13,252 nt of DNA from assembly GCA_016285815.1 (NCBI GenBank), contig JAEERN010000133.1, positions 1 through 13,252 on the forward strand, written 5' to 3'. Source of the stretch: Clostridiales bacterium (GTDB taxonomy: Bacteria > Bacillota > Clostridia > Oscillospirales > QAMX01). Below the pieces are notes generated by a model. It did not search any database. It saw nothing but the letters and a program-made list of their open reading frames with translations, and was not told where the DNA came from. A program made the position numbers and the translations under genes. Positions 1 through 6,388 of this stretch are shown piece after piece; the first letter of the stretch is position 1, and each line of letters begins with the position of its first letter.

Positions 1-392
1 AGCCCGACCGGGAGCGCGCCCTGGCCCGCGCCGCGGCCTTCGACCGCGAGGCGCACTTCGCCATGCTGCGGCGGCTGGTGGGCCCGGGGGCCGAGGTCAT
101 GATCGCGCAGGAGGCCCGGGAACGGAAATACGATCCCGAACGGCACCGCCGGCGGCTGGAGGTCATCCTGTCCGGCTGGGACCGCATCCTGGAGATCCTG
201 GACGAGGAGCTGCCCCCCGCGGACGAGCTGGAGGCGCTGATGCGCGCCGTCGGACTGCCGCTTACGCCCGCCGAGGCCGGCCTCGGCGGCGGGCTGGGCG
301 ACGTCTTCGCCGCCACGGCGGACATCCGGGACAAGTACGTCCTGTCGCGGCTGGTCTGGGATCTGGGGCTCGGGGACGAGCTGGTCCCCTGA
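1..392 (+). CDS. sn-glycerol-1-phosphate dehydrogenase, C-terminal part
   Basis: Partial gene; the start lies left of the window and the reading frame enters at base 3. The visible 130 residues are mostly helical and end in a segment reading IRDKYVLSRLVWDLGL, which I recognise as the C-terminal signature of bacterial glycerol-1-phosphate dehydrogenases (EgsA/AraM group of the iron-dependent alcohol dehydrogenase superfamily). Family knowledge: these cytoplasmic NAD(P)H enzymes reduce dihydroxyacetone phosphate to sn-glycerol-1-phosphate. The nucleotide-binding domain and most metal ligands are outside the window, so the activity cannot be verified here. A short hairpin follows the stop codon, and the next gene has its own promoter, so this is probably the end of a transcript. 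Another glycerol dehydrogenase-like enzyme of the same superfamily is the main alternative. Confidence 0.7.
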   Translation, partial: PDRERALARAAAFDREAHFAMLRRLVGPGAEVMIAQEARERKYDPERHRRRLEVILSGWDRILEILDEELPPADELEALMRAVGLPLTPAEAGLGGGLGDVFAATADIRDKYVLSRLVWDLGLGDELVP

Positions 393-399
393 GCGCCCC

Positions 400-421
400 T
401 TCGCCGCGGAAACGCGGCGAA
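400..421 (+). terminator. GNRA-tetraloop hairpin, weak terminator candidate
   Basis: A perfect 9-bp stem (400-408 with 413-421) closed by a GAAA tetraloop lies just after the stop codon at 392. No T-run follows, so it is not a classical intrinsic terminator; it may stabilise the 3' end or end transcription weakly. It abuts the -35 box of the next gene. Confidence 0.4.
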
Positions 422-426
422 AAGGC

Positions 427-455
427 TTTACATTCGCCCGGCAAAGTGGTATCAT
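427..455 (+). promoter_or_regulatory. SigA-type promoter for the YjgR-like gene
   Basis: TTTACA (427-432), 17-bp spacer, TATCAT (450-455), with an extended -10 (TGG directly before the hexamer). The expected transcription start near 462 leaves a leader of about 33 nt carrying AGGAGG at 483-488 before the ATG at 495. Confidence 0.8.
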
Positions 456-494
456 AAGGACAAGGCCCCATCACGTTTTCACAGGAGGGAACTC

Positions 495-2216
495 ATGTAC
501 GCCGATCACAAAGTCTGGATCGCACAGTCCGACAAAAACCTGTTCCTGCTGCCCAAAATGGCCAACCGCCACGGGCTCATCGCCGGCGCCACCGGCACGG
601 GCAAGACCATCACCATGAAGGTCCTGGCCGAATCCTTCTCCGACATGGGCGTTCCCGTGTTCTTCAGCGACGTCAAGGGCGACCTTTCCGGCATGTGCGC
701 CCCCGGCCGGGACACGGAGGATATGCAGAACCGCATCCGCCGCTTCGGCATCGAGGGCTTTCGCTATACCCCGTACCCCACCCGGTTCTGGGACATCTTC
801 GGCGCGCAGGGGCACCCCGTCCGCGTCACGGTGTCCGACCTGGGCCCCACGCTGCTGGGGCGGCTGTTCAACCTGTCCGACGTGCAGACCGGCGTGCTGA
901 ACATCGTCTTCCGCGTGGCGGACGACAACGGTCTGCTGCTGCTGGACCTGAAGGACCTGCGCGCCATGCTGCAGTACGTGGGCGACAACCGCGCCGAGTT
1001 CACCACGATGTACGGCAACGTATCCACGGCCAGCATCGGCGCCATCCAGCGCGCCCTGCTCGCCTTTGAGGAGGAGGGCGGCGCCGACTTCTTCGGCGAG
1101 CCCGATCTGGACATCCGCGACTGGATCCGCACCGACGCCGACGGCCGCGGCTATATCAACATCCTGTCCAGCGCGCGTCTGATCCAGAGCCCCACGGTCT
1201 ACGCCACGTTCCTGCTGTGGATGCTGACCGAGCTGTTCGAGCGCCTGCCCGAGGTGGGCGATCTGGACAAGCCGCGCATGATCTTCTTCTTCGACGAGGC
1301 CCACCTGCTGTTCGACGGCGCGCCGCGCGCGCTGGTCCAGAAGGTGGTCCAGGTGGTCAAGCTGATCCGCTCCAAGGGCGTCGGCGTCTACTTCGTCACG
1401 CAGTCGCCGTCGGACATCCCGGACGACGTGCTGGCCCAGCTGTCCAACCGCGTCCAGCACGGCCTGCGCGCTTATACCCCCGCCGAGCAGAAGTCCGTCC
1501 GCGCCGCGGCCCGGGCGTTCCGCGTGAACCCGGAATTCGACACCGAAGAGGCGCTGATGTCCATCGGCGTCGGCGAAGCGCTGGTCAGCTTCCTGGACGA
1601 AAAGGGCGTGCCCTCCATCGTGGAAAAGGCCCGCATCCTGCCGCCCCAGAGCCTGATGGGTCCCACCGACGAGGCCGAGGTGGCCCGCGTCATCAACGCC
1701 AGCGAGTTCGAGCTGAAATACCGCGACATGGTCGACCGCGAGTCGGCCTATGAGATCATCCTGGCCGCGACGCAGAAGCTGGAAGAACAGCGCCAGGCCG
1801 AGGCCGAGGAGCTTCAGCGTCAGAAGGAAGAGGCGGCCGCCGAGAAGCAGCGCCTCAAGGAAGAGGCCGCGGCCGAAAAGCAGCGGCAGAGAGAAGAGGC
1901 CGCCGCCGAACGGCAGCGGCTCAGGGAAGAAGCCGCGGCCGAGAAGCAGCGGCAGAAGGAGGCCGCCGCCGCGGCCAAAAGGAGCAGCAGCTCCGGCCTG
2001 TCCGGCTTTGCCCGGACCGCGACCCAGCGCGCCGCCACCAACGCCGCGTCCTCCGTGGCCCGCTCGATCAGCACCAATCTGGTCAACTCGCTGACCGGCG
2101 GCAAGAAGGCCAGCTCCGGCACCATCGCCAAGCGCGCCGCCACCAACGCGCTCAGCTCGGTGATGCGCACCGGCACCACGTCCATCATGCGCGGCCTGTT
2201 CGGCAACAAAAAGTGA
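495..2216 (+). CDS. YjgR/HerA-like P-loop ATPase (DUF853 family)
   Basis: A 573-residue cytoplasmic ATPase matching the E. coli YjgR / helicase HerA-like (DUF853) family along most of its length. Walker A is GATGTGKT at residues 31-38; Walker B is IFFFDE at about 263-268, followed by AHLLF. Other family-typical stretches are GHPVRVTVSDLGP, LNIVFRVADDNGLLLLDLKDLR, a TQSPSDIPDDVLAQLSNRVQH sensor-like region and DRESAYE. Family knowledge: a relative of the HerA/FtsK translocases whose own role is not established, so helicase activity is not proven. Residues about 425-495 form a charged coiled coil containing four 11-residue repeats; the C-terminal tail is rich in Ala, Thr and Ser and ends basic (FGNKK). 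The ATG at 495 has an AGGAGG 6 bases upstream. Its own promoter and a strong terminator make it monocistronic. Confidence 0.9.
   Translation: MYADHKVWIAQSDKNLFLLPKMANRHGLIAGATGTGKTITMKVLAESFSDMGVPVFFSDVKGDLSGMCAPGRDTEDMQNRIRRFGIEGFRYTPYPTRFWDIFGAQGHPVRVTVSDLGPTLLGRLFNLSDVQTGVLNIVFRVADDNGLLLLDLKDLRAMLQYVGDNRAEFTTMYGNVSTASIGAIQRALLAFEEEGGADFFGEPDLDIRDWIRTDADGRGYINILSSARLIQSPTVYATFLLWMLTELFERLPEVGDLDKPRMIFFFDEAHLLFDGAPRALVQKVVQVVKLIRSKGVGVYFVTQSPSDIPDDVLAQLSNRVQHGLRAYTPAEQKSVRAAARAFRVNPEFDTEEALMSIGVGEALVSFLDEKGVPSIVEKARILPPQSLMGPTDEAEVARVINASEFELKYRDMVDRESAYEIILAATQKLEEQRQAEAEELQRQKEEAAAEKQRLKEEAAAEKQRQREEAAAERQRLREEAAAEKQRQKEAAAAAKRSSSSGLSGFARTATQRAATNAASSVARSISTNLVNSLTGGKKASSGTIAKRAATNALSSVMRTGTTSIMRGLFGNKK
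1824..1955 (+). repeat. Four tandem 33-bp repeats coding 11-residue coiled-coil units
   Basis: Four in-frame 33-bp units (1824, 1857, 1890, 1923) encode residues 444-487 of the ATPase. Each reads roughly (K/R)EEAAAE(K/R)QR(L/Q), and the last residue alternates L, Q, L, Q. The 11-residue period is a hendecad typical of long coiled coils. A degenerate fifth unit follows. At the DNA level the units differ mainly at synonymous positions. Confidence 0.9.
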
Positions 2217-2234
2217 GCTCCGATCGAGCGCCAG

Positions 2235-2270
2235 GCGCCCCGGCGGGATCCTCCGCCGGGGCGCTTTTTT
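2235..2270 (+). terminator. Strong intrinsic terminator of the YjgR-like gene
   Basis: A perfect 12-bp GC-rich stem (2235-2246 with 2253-2264) with a 6-base loop GATCCT is followed at once by six Ts (2265-2270). It starts 18 bases after the stop codon at 2216. Confidence 0.95.
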
Positions 2271-2330
2271 GCAGGGTGTCTTCGAGGGAACCGCGCTCCG
2301 CCCGCGCCCGCCGCCGCGGGGTAAGCGCAG

Positions 2331-2363
2331 AAAGCCGCGCCCGGCCGAATCGGCCGGGCGCGG
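2331..2363 (-). terminator. Intrinsic terminator of the leftward thioredoxin-fold gene
   Basis: A perfect 13-bp GC-rich inverted repeat (2335-2347 with 2351-2363, loop AAT) lies 23 bases past the leftward stop codon. Read leftward it is followed by CTTTC, a short T-tract. The rightward side reads TCTTT, so it could act weakly in both directions; the rightward gene already has its own terminator at 2235-2270. Confidence 0.75.
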
Positions 2364-2386
2364 TCTTTGTCTGTGCCGAGGGGCGC

Positions 2387-2719
2387 TCAGCCCTTTTTGC
2401 CGGGCAGCTTGGACAGCAGCTTCTGGATCTCTTCGGATTTCAGGATCTTGCCCGCCGAGATCACCTTGCCCGCGACGACGAGGGCCGGGAACTCGCTGAT
2501 GCCCAGCTCCTGCGCTTTGCCGGAGTCGGTGACGAGAGCGACCTTGTCGCCCAGATTGAGCTTTTTCAGCGCGTCGGTGACGTTGGCCAGAAGCTGTTTG
2601 CCCTTGCCCTCGTCGGTGGAAACGACCTTGACGTCCCCCAGATTGGACAGAGCGGACGAGGCCAGATCGGCGACGCCTTCCTTGGAAACGGCGCCCTTGA
2701 TGGAATCGAGAAGAGACAT
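2387..2719 (-). CDS. Small thioredoxin-fold protein lacking the CxxC motif
   Basis: A 110-residue cytoplasmic protein. Residues about 29-105 follow the small thioredoxin/glutaredoxin-like family (MTH895/TM0996 type, thioredoxin_3): beta strand DVKVV, helix to about 54, strand KVALVT, then ISEFPALVVAGKVISAGK with the expected cis-proline at P78, and a final helix. Where the family has GxGCxxC, this protein reads STDEGKGK (about 34-41), and it has no cysteine anywhere, so disulfide chemistry is excluded. Residues 1-28 are an extra, probably amphipathic helical segment. The ATG at 2719 was chosen because GGAGG lies 9-10 bases upstream; a longer frame reaching 2794 would overlap the upstream stop and lacks a site. 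It lies 64 bp after the LCP gene and may share its transcript. Fold assignment is fairly sure; the role is unknown. Confidence 0.75.
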   Translation of the reverse strand: MSLLDSIKGAVSKEGVADLASSALSNLGDVKVVSTDEGKGKQLLANVTDALKKLNLGDKVALVTDSGKAQELGISEFPALVVAGKVISAGKILKSEEIQKLLSKLPGKKG

Positions 2720-2754
2720 GGATGCGATCCTCCATTCAAAAATATCAGGCATCA

Positions 2755-2779
2755 GCCGGCCGGAGCGGTCCGGTCCGGC
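2755..2779 (-). other. Intercistronic hairpin between the LCP and thioredoxin-fold genes
   Basis: A 9-bp GC stem with one bulged base (2755-2763 with 2770-2773 and 2775-2779) and a 6-base loop lies 5 bases past the LCP stop codon. Read leftward, a TATTTTT tract follows only about 10 bases later, so it is not a standard terminator. It may be a leaky attenuator or RNA-stability element that lowers expression of the second gene. Confidence 0.4.
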
Positions 2780-2783
2780 GGTG

Positions 2784-3875
2784 TCAGCGGTCAAAGGGAA
2801 GATAGTCTTCCTGCAGGTGGCGCTGGATCCGGGCGGCGTCGGGCAGAAGCACCTCCATCTCGCGGATCCGCGCGAAGCGATAGCTGTCGGAGGCCGGGAT
2901 CAGATGGCCGCGGATCTGAAGCTCGCCGGACAGCGAGGCCAGCTTGACGGCCAGACTCATGAGCTCCGAGTCGGTCATGTCGGTGGTGATCATCGGAAGG
3001 GCCGCGTCCAGCAGCTTCAGCAGCGTGGCCAGGTCTGCTTCGCGGAGCTTTTGGAAGACGGCCTCCAGCACGGCCCGCTGGCGGCCCGTGCGGTTGAAAT
3101 CGTTGTCCAGCTTGCGGATGCGGGAAAAGGCCAGCGCCTGGCGGCCGTTCAGGTGACAGACGCCCTCCGCCGCGCCGCCGCCCACGACGGAGGCCTCGGC
3201 GGCGGTGAGGGTCACGTCCACGCCGCCGATCAGATCGATCAGCGCGGTGAAGCCGTCGAAGTCCACCTCGATGCCCCGGTCGACGCTGACGCCGAAGTTG
3301 ACGTTCAGGGTCTCGTAGAGAAGGGGAAAGCCGCCGTACCAGTAGGCGTTGTTCAGGCGGTTGTCGGCATAGCCGCCGGGGATGCGGACGTAAAGATCCC
3401 GAAGGAACGAGATCAGGGCGATCTCGCCGGTGCGGGGATTCAGACTGAACAGGATCATGGTGTCCGAGCGGGTCCGCTCTTCGCCTGCGCGGCGGTCCTG
3501 TCCCACCAGCATGACGTTGACCAGATCCGCGGATTCGATGGCCTCGACGTCCTCCCAGCGGATGCTGTCCGGATCGATGACGGTATAGGGATACGCCGTG
3601 GTGGTCTCCTCCGGGGCGGCCGCGGAGGCCGTTCCGCCGGAAGCGTCCGACGCCGGCGGCGCGGTCGAGGCGGGCGGGGGATCGGTCGCAAAGGACTCCT
3701 GCGACGGAGGGATGGTGGACAGGACGGCGTCGTCGACGCGCGGGATCTTGTCCAGCGTGTTCCGCACCGACAGCGCCACGCCGACGGCGATCGCCAAAAG
3801 CGCGGCCGCGGCGACCGCGGCGGCGACGACCGCCGCGCGGCGGCGGGGAGAGGTTGTGGCTTCGGGATCCGACAT
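2784..3875 (-). CDS. LytR-CpsA-Psr (LCP) family cell-wall glycopolymer ligase
   Basis: A 363-residue protein with a short basic N-terminus, one membrane helix (about 14-36), a Pro/Ser/Thr/Ala-rich linker (about 52-95) and an extracellular LCP domain (about 118-275). LCP hallmarks are visible: LVGQDRR (124-129), RSDTMILFSL (137-146), SFLRDLYV (156-163), NRLNNAY (172-178), the DFDGFTALIDLIGGVDV block (205-221) and LNGRQALAFSRIRKLDNDFNRTGRQR (242-267), including the arginines and aspartates that bind the pyrophosphate lipid in known members. Family knowledge: LCP enzymes move undecaprenyl-phosphate-linked polymers such as teichoic acids or capsule onto peptidoglycan. The exact polymer cannot be told. 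The ATG at 3875 has AAGGA about 10 bases upstream. A consensus promoter drives the gene leftward. Confidence 0.92.
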   Translation of the reverse strand: MSDPEATTSPRRRAAVVAAAVAAAALLAIAVGVALSVRNTLDKIPRVDDAVLSTIPPSQESFATDPPPASTAPPASDASGGTASAAAPEETTTAYPYTVIDPDSIRWEDVEAIESADLVNVMLVGQDRRAGEERTRSDTMILFSLNPRTGEIALISFLRDLYVRIPGGYADNRLNNAYWYGGFPLLYETLNVNFGVSVDRGIEVDFDGFTALIDLIGGVDVTLTAAEASVVGGGAAEGVCHLNGRQALAFSRIRKLDNDFNRTGRQRAVLEAVFQKLREADLATLLKLLDAALPMITTDMTDSELMSLAVKLASLSGELQIRGHLIPASDSYRFARIREMEVLLPDAARIQRHLQEDYLPFDR

Positions 3876-3910
3876 GGTCTTGACATCCTTATCCGGTCGG
3901 TGGAATGGGC

Positions 3911-3935
3911 GGCGCGGTCCCGGCTGGGCCGCGCC
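3911..3935 (-). other. Hairpin in the 5' leader of the LCP gene
   Basis: GGCGCGG (3911-3917) pairs with CCGCGCC (3929-3935), extended by an inner CCC/GGG after one unpaired base, loop of 4. It lies inside the roughly 68-nt untranslated leader between the predicted start near 3943 and the start codon at 3875. It could affect mRNA stability; no riboswitch class is recognised. Confidence 0.45.
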
Positions 3936-3949
3936 CGGAGATCGGTCTT

Positions 3950-3978
3950 ATTATACGAGTTTTTGTCCCCGGTGTCAA
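3950..3978 (-). promoter_or_regulatory. Fully consensus SigA promoter of the LCP gene
   Basis: Read leftward: TTGACA (3978-3973), 17-bp spacer, TATAAT (3955-3950). Both hexamers and the spacer match consensus exactly, predicting strong constitutive transcription. It is divergent from the DUF1538 promoter about 95 bp away. Confidence 0.93.
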
Positions 3979-4047
3979 CCGCCTTCCCGGGCGGAGCGCG
4001 CAAAAAGAGCGGAACGGCCGGCAAAAAACGGCCTTTCGGCGCGGGAA

Positions 4048-4072
4048 CGGGGCCCGGAACCGGGCGGCCCCG
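4048..4072. promoter_or_regulatory. Inverted repeat abutting the DUF1538 -35 box
   Basis: CGGGGCC (4048-4054) and GGCCCCG (4066-4072) form a 7-bp inverted repeat ending one base before the -35 box. Its position suits an operator or activator site, but in DNA this GC-rich such repeats also arise by chance. No regulator is identified. Confidence 0.25.
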
Positions 4073-4073
4073 G

Positions 4074-4102
4074 TTGAAATGCGGCCGGGGCTGTGGTATA
4101 AT
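4074..4102 (+). promoter_or_regulatory. SigA-type promoter of the DUF1538-PII operon
   Basis: TTGAAA (4074-4079), 17-bp spacer, TATAAT (4097-4102), with extended -10 TGG. The likely start point falls in or at the end of a run of seven As (4104-4110). Confidence 0.9.
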
Positions 4103-4150
4103 CAAAAAAATGCAGGCTTATGAGGCCGGGGCGAAAGGGGGAGCGGTGCG

Positions 4151-5674
4151 GTGCGGCGGAACGCGCTGAGAGACAAGATCTTCGAGGCCGCCAGAGCGGT
4201 CCTGCCCATCGCCGCCGTGGTGACGGCGCTGTGCTTCACCGTTTCGCCCGTGCGAACGGACCTGTTCCTGTCCTTCGCCGTCGGAGCGGTGATGCTGGTC
4301 TTCGGGCTGGGCTTTTTCACCATGGGCGCCGAGCACGCCATGACCCGCATGGGCGCGCTGATGGGCGCGCGGCTGACCCGCTCGCGCCGGACGCCGCTGA
4401 TCCTCGGGCTGAGCTTCGTCATCGGCGTGCTGATCACCGTGGCCGAGCCGGATCTTCAGGTCCTGGCCGGGAACGTTCCGAACATCGACTCTTTCGTTCT
4501 GATCCTGACGGTCTCGCTGGGCGTCGGGCTGTATCTGACGGTCTGTATGTGGCGCATCCTGCGGGGCGTGCCGCTGAAATACGTGCTGCTGGCCAGCTAT
4601 GCGCTGGTGTTCGCGCTGGCCCTTTTCGAGGATCCGAATTATCTGAGCGTGGCCTTCGACGCCGGCGGCGTGACCACCGGGCCCATGACCAGCCCGCTGA
4701 TCATGGCGCTGGGCGTCGGCGTCGCGTCCATCCGAAGCGACAGGAACGCCGAGGCGGACTCCTTCGGCCTGCTGGGCGTCTGCTCCGTGGGACCCGTCCT
4801 GGCCGTGCTGCTGCTGGGCTTTTTCTATGGCGGCGAGGCGGGCGTCATCTCCGCGGCGGAGATCGGCGCCAGCGCCGACACCGTGGAGATGGGGCTGGGC
4901 TATCTGCGCGCGGTCCCGCGGTATCTGTGGGAGTGTTTCCTGTCCGTCGCGCCGATCCTGGCCTTTTTCCTGCTGTTCGATCTGGCGGCGCTGCGGCTGA
5001 AAAAGCGCGCGCTGTTCAAGCTGCTGGCCGGCGTGACACTGACGTACGCGGGGCTGGTGCTGTTCCTGACCGGCGCCAACGTGGGCTTCAGCTCGCTGGG
5101 GCTGATCCTGGGCCGGGGGCTTGCCGGCGGCGCGGGCTGGCCGGTGGTGACCGCGGTGGCGGCCGTGCTGGGCTGGTTCATCGTCGAGGCGGAGCCGGCC
5201 GTCCACATCCTGACGCTCCAGGTGGAGGAGATCAGCAACGGCGCGGTGTCCGCCCGGACCATGAAGCTGGCCCTCAACGTGGCCGTCGCGCTGGCGGCGG
5301 CGCTTTCCATGGTCCGCGCGGTGTTCGGCATCCACATCCTCTGGTTTTTGCTGCCCGGCTATGCGGCGGCGCTGGGGATCTCGTTCTTCGTGCCCCAGAT
5401 ATTCACGGCGGTGGCCTTCGACGCCGGCGGCGTCGCCAGCGGGCCCATGACCACCACGTTTCTGCTGCCGTTGGCCATGGGCGTCTGCCAGGCGGCGGGG
5501 GGCGATCTGCTGACCGACGCCTTCGGCATCGTGGCGCTGATCGCTATGATGCCGCTGCTGACGGTCCAGACCGTGGGCCTGCTCAGCGAGCGGAAACGCC
5601 GCCGCGCGCCGGTCCGGCCGCGCGAGGCGTACGGCGACAACGAGATCATCGAGCTCTGGGAGGTGGCGGAATGA
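4151..5674 (+). CDS. Two-copy DUF1538 integral membrane protein
   Basis: A 507-residue, very hydrophobic protein with about a dozen predicted membrane helices. It consists of two homologous halves of about 250 residues: VAFDAGGVTTGPMT (167-180) recurs as VAFDAGGVASGPMT (421-434), and AEPDLQVL (from 98) recurs as AEPAVHIL (from 347). These motifs mark DUF1538, a family with no established biochemical function; the inverted or tandem duplication and Gly/Pro-rich breaks inside the membrane are typical of transporters, which is inference. The GTG at 4151 was chosen because GGGGGAG lies 7 bases upstream and no in-frame ATG fits better. The charged C-terminal tail (about 477-507) is cytoplasmic if helix counts hold. 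Its stop overlaps the start of the PII-like gene by 4 bases. Confidence 0.88.
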   Translation: MRRNALRDKIFEAARAVLPIAAVVTALCFTVSPVRTDLFLSFAVGAVMLVFGLGFFTMGAEHAMTRMGALMGARLTRSRRTPLILGLSFVIGVLITVAEPDLQVLAGNVPNIDSFVLILTVSLGVGLYLTVCMWRILRGVPLKYVLLASYALVFALALFEDPNYLSVAFDAGGVTTGPMTSPLIMALGVGVASIRSDRNAEADSFGLLGVCSVGPVLAVLLLGFFYGGEAGVISAAEIGASADTVEMGLGYLRAVPRYLWECFLSVAPILAFFLLFDLAALRLKKRALFKLLAGVTLTYAGLVLFLTGANVGFSSLGLILGRGLAGGAGWPVVTAVAAVLGWFIVEAEPAVHILTLQVEEISNGAVSARTMKLALNVAVALAAALSMVRAVFGIHILWFLLPGYAAALGISFFVPQIFTAVAFDAGGVASGPMTTTFLLPLAMGVCQAAGGDLLTDAFGIVALIAMMPLLTVQTVGLLSERKRRRAPVRPREAYGDNEIIELWEVAE

Positions 5675-6360
5675 GCCTTTGCTGCGTTCTGACGGTCCTT
5701 GACCGGGACCGGACCGAGACGTATTACGAGCTGTGCCGCAAGCAGGAGCTTCCCGTCCTGCTGTCCGTTCTGGGCAGCGGCACGGCCACGACCCAGCAGC
5801 TCGACCTCTACGGCCTGCAGGAGACGCCGAAGGCCGTGGTGATCACCGTCGCGGCGGAGGAAAAGCTGAAACGACTGATCCTGGCGGCCAAGCTGAGGCT
5901 GCGGATCGACATCCCGGGCAACGGCATTCTGCTGGTGGTGCCCGTCAAGAGCATCGGAGGTGCACAGGCAATGGCATTGCTGACCAACAACGAACCGGCG
6001 GCGCGGACGGCGCCTCCGACGGACTTCCCCTACGAGCTCATCGTGGCCATCGCCGAGCGGGGCAGCGTCGACGACGTGATGATCGCCGCGCGCTCCGCCG
6101 GCGCCTCCGGCGGGACCTGTCTGCACGCGTCCAACGCCGGCGCGCGGACGGAGAAATTCATGGGCCTGATGCTGGCGCCGGAGAAGGACGTGATCCTGAT
6201 CGCCGCGACGGCGGCGGGCAAGGCCCGCATCATGCGGGCCATCCTGGAGCAGGCCGGACCGGGCACCGACGCCAACGCCGTCTGCTTTTCCCTTCCCGTC
6301 ACCGAGGCCGCGGGCTTCCGCCGGCTGGACGAGGCGGCGGAGACCCTGGGAAGCGACTGA
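5671..6360 (+). CDS. PII-like signal transduction protein, probably two domains
   Basis: A 229-residue cytoplasmic protein. The second half (about 115-215) carries the PII-like pattern: a strand (YELIVAIAERG), a helix (DDVMIAARSAGASG), then GGTCLHASNAGARTEKFMGL (147-166) and PEKDVILIAATAAGKARIMRAIL. The first half (about 1-98) looks like a second, more divergent copy, with CCVLTVLDR, AVVITVAAEEKLKRLILAAKLRL and GNGILLVVPVKSI, so the protein may supply two PII-fold units per chain. Family knowledge: PII proteins are trimers that bind adenine nucleotides and effectors between subunits and often control a membrane transporter. The ATG is inside ATGA, overlapping the DUF1538 stop, with GGGAGG upstream, so translation is coupled and partnership with DUF1538 is likely. 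Ligand and target are unknown. It is not a standard 112-residue GlnB. Confidence 0.8.
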   Translation: MSLCCVLTVLDRDRTETYYELCRKQELPVLLSVLGSGTATTQQLDLYGLQETPKAVVITVAAEEKLKRLILAAKLRLRIDIPGNGILLVVPVKSIGGAQAMALLTNNEPAARTAPPTDFPYELIVAIAERGSVDDVMIAARSAGASGGTCLHASNAGARTEKFMGLMLAPEKDVILIAATAAGKARIMRAILEQAGPGTDANAVCFSLPVTEAAGFRRLDEAAETLGSD

Positions 6361-6388
6361 AAAAACTTTACCGGAAGGGGAAGAGGAT

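Noticed and set aside
471..2735. 754-codon open frame on the minus strand opposite the YjgR-like gene
   Set aside because: It is antisense to a well-supported gene, its translation is low-complexity (Gly, Arg, Gln, His) with no recognisable domain, and it runs through two terminators. High GC at third positions leaves such frames open by chance.
2720..2794. Longer start for the cysteine-free thioredoxin-fold protein
   Set aside because: Extending to 2794 adds 25 non-conserved residues and overlaps the LCP stop, without a good ribosome binding site; the ATG at 2719 has GGAGG properly spaced.
4016..4036. Terminator-like GGCCG/CGGCC stem followed by TTT in the divergent region
   Set aside because: The stem is only 5 bp with an 8-base loop, the T-tract is short, and no gene ends there.
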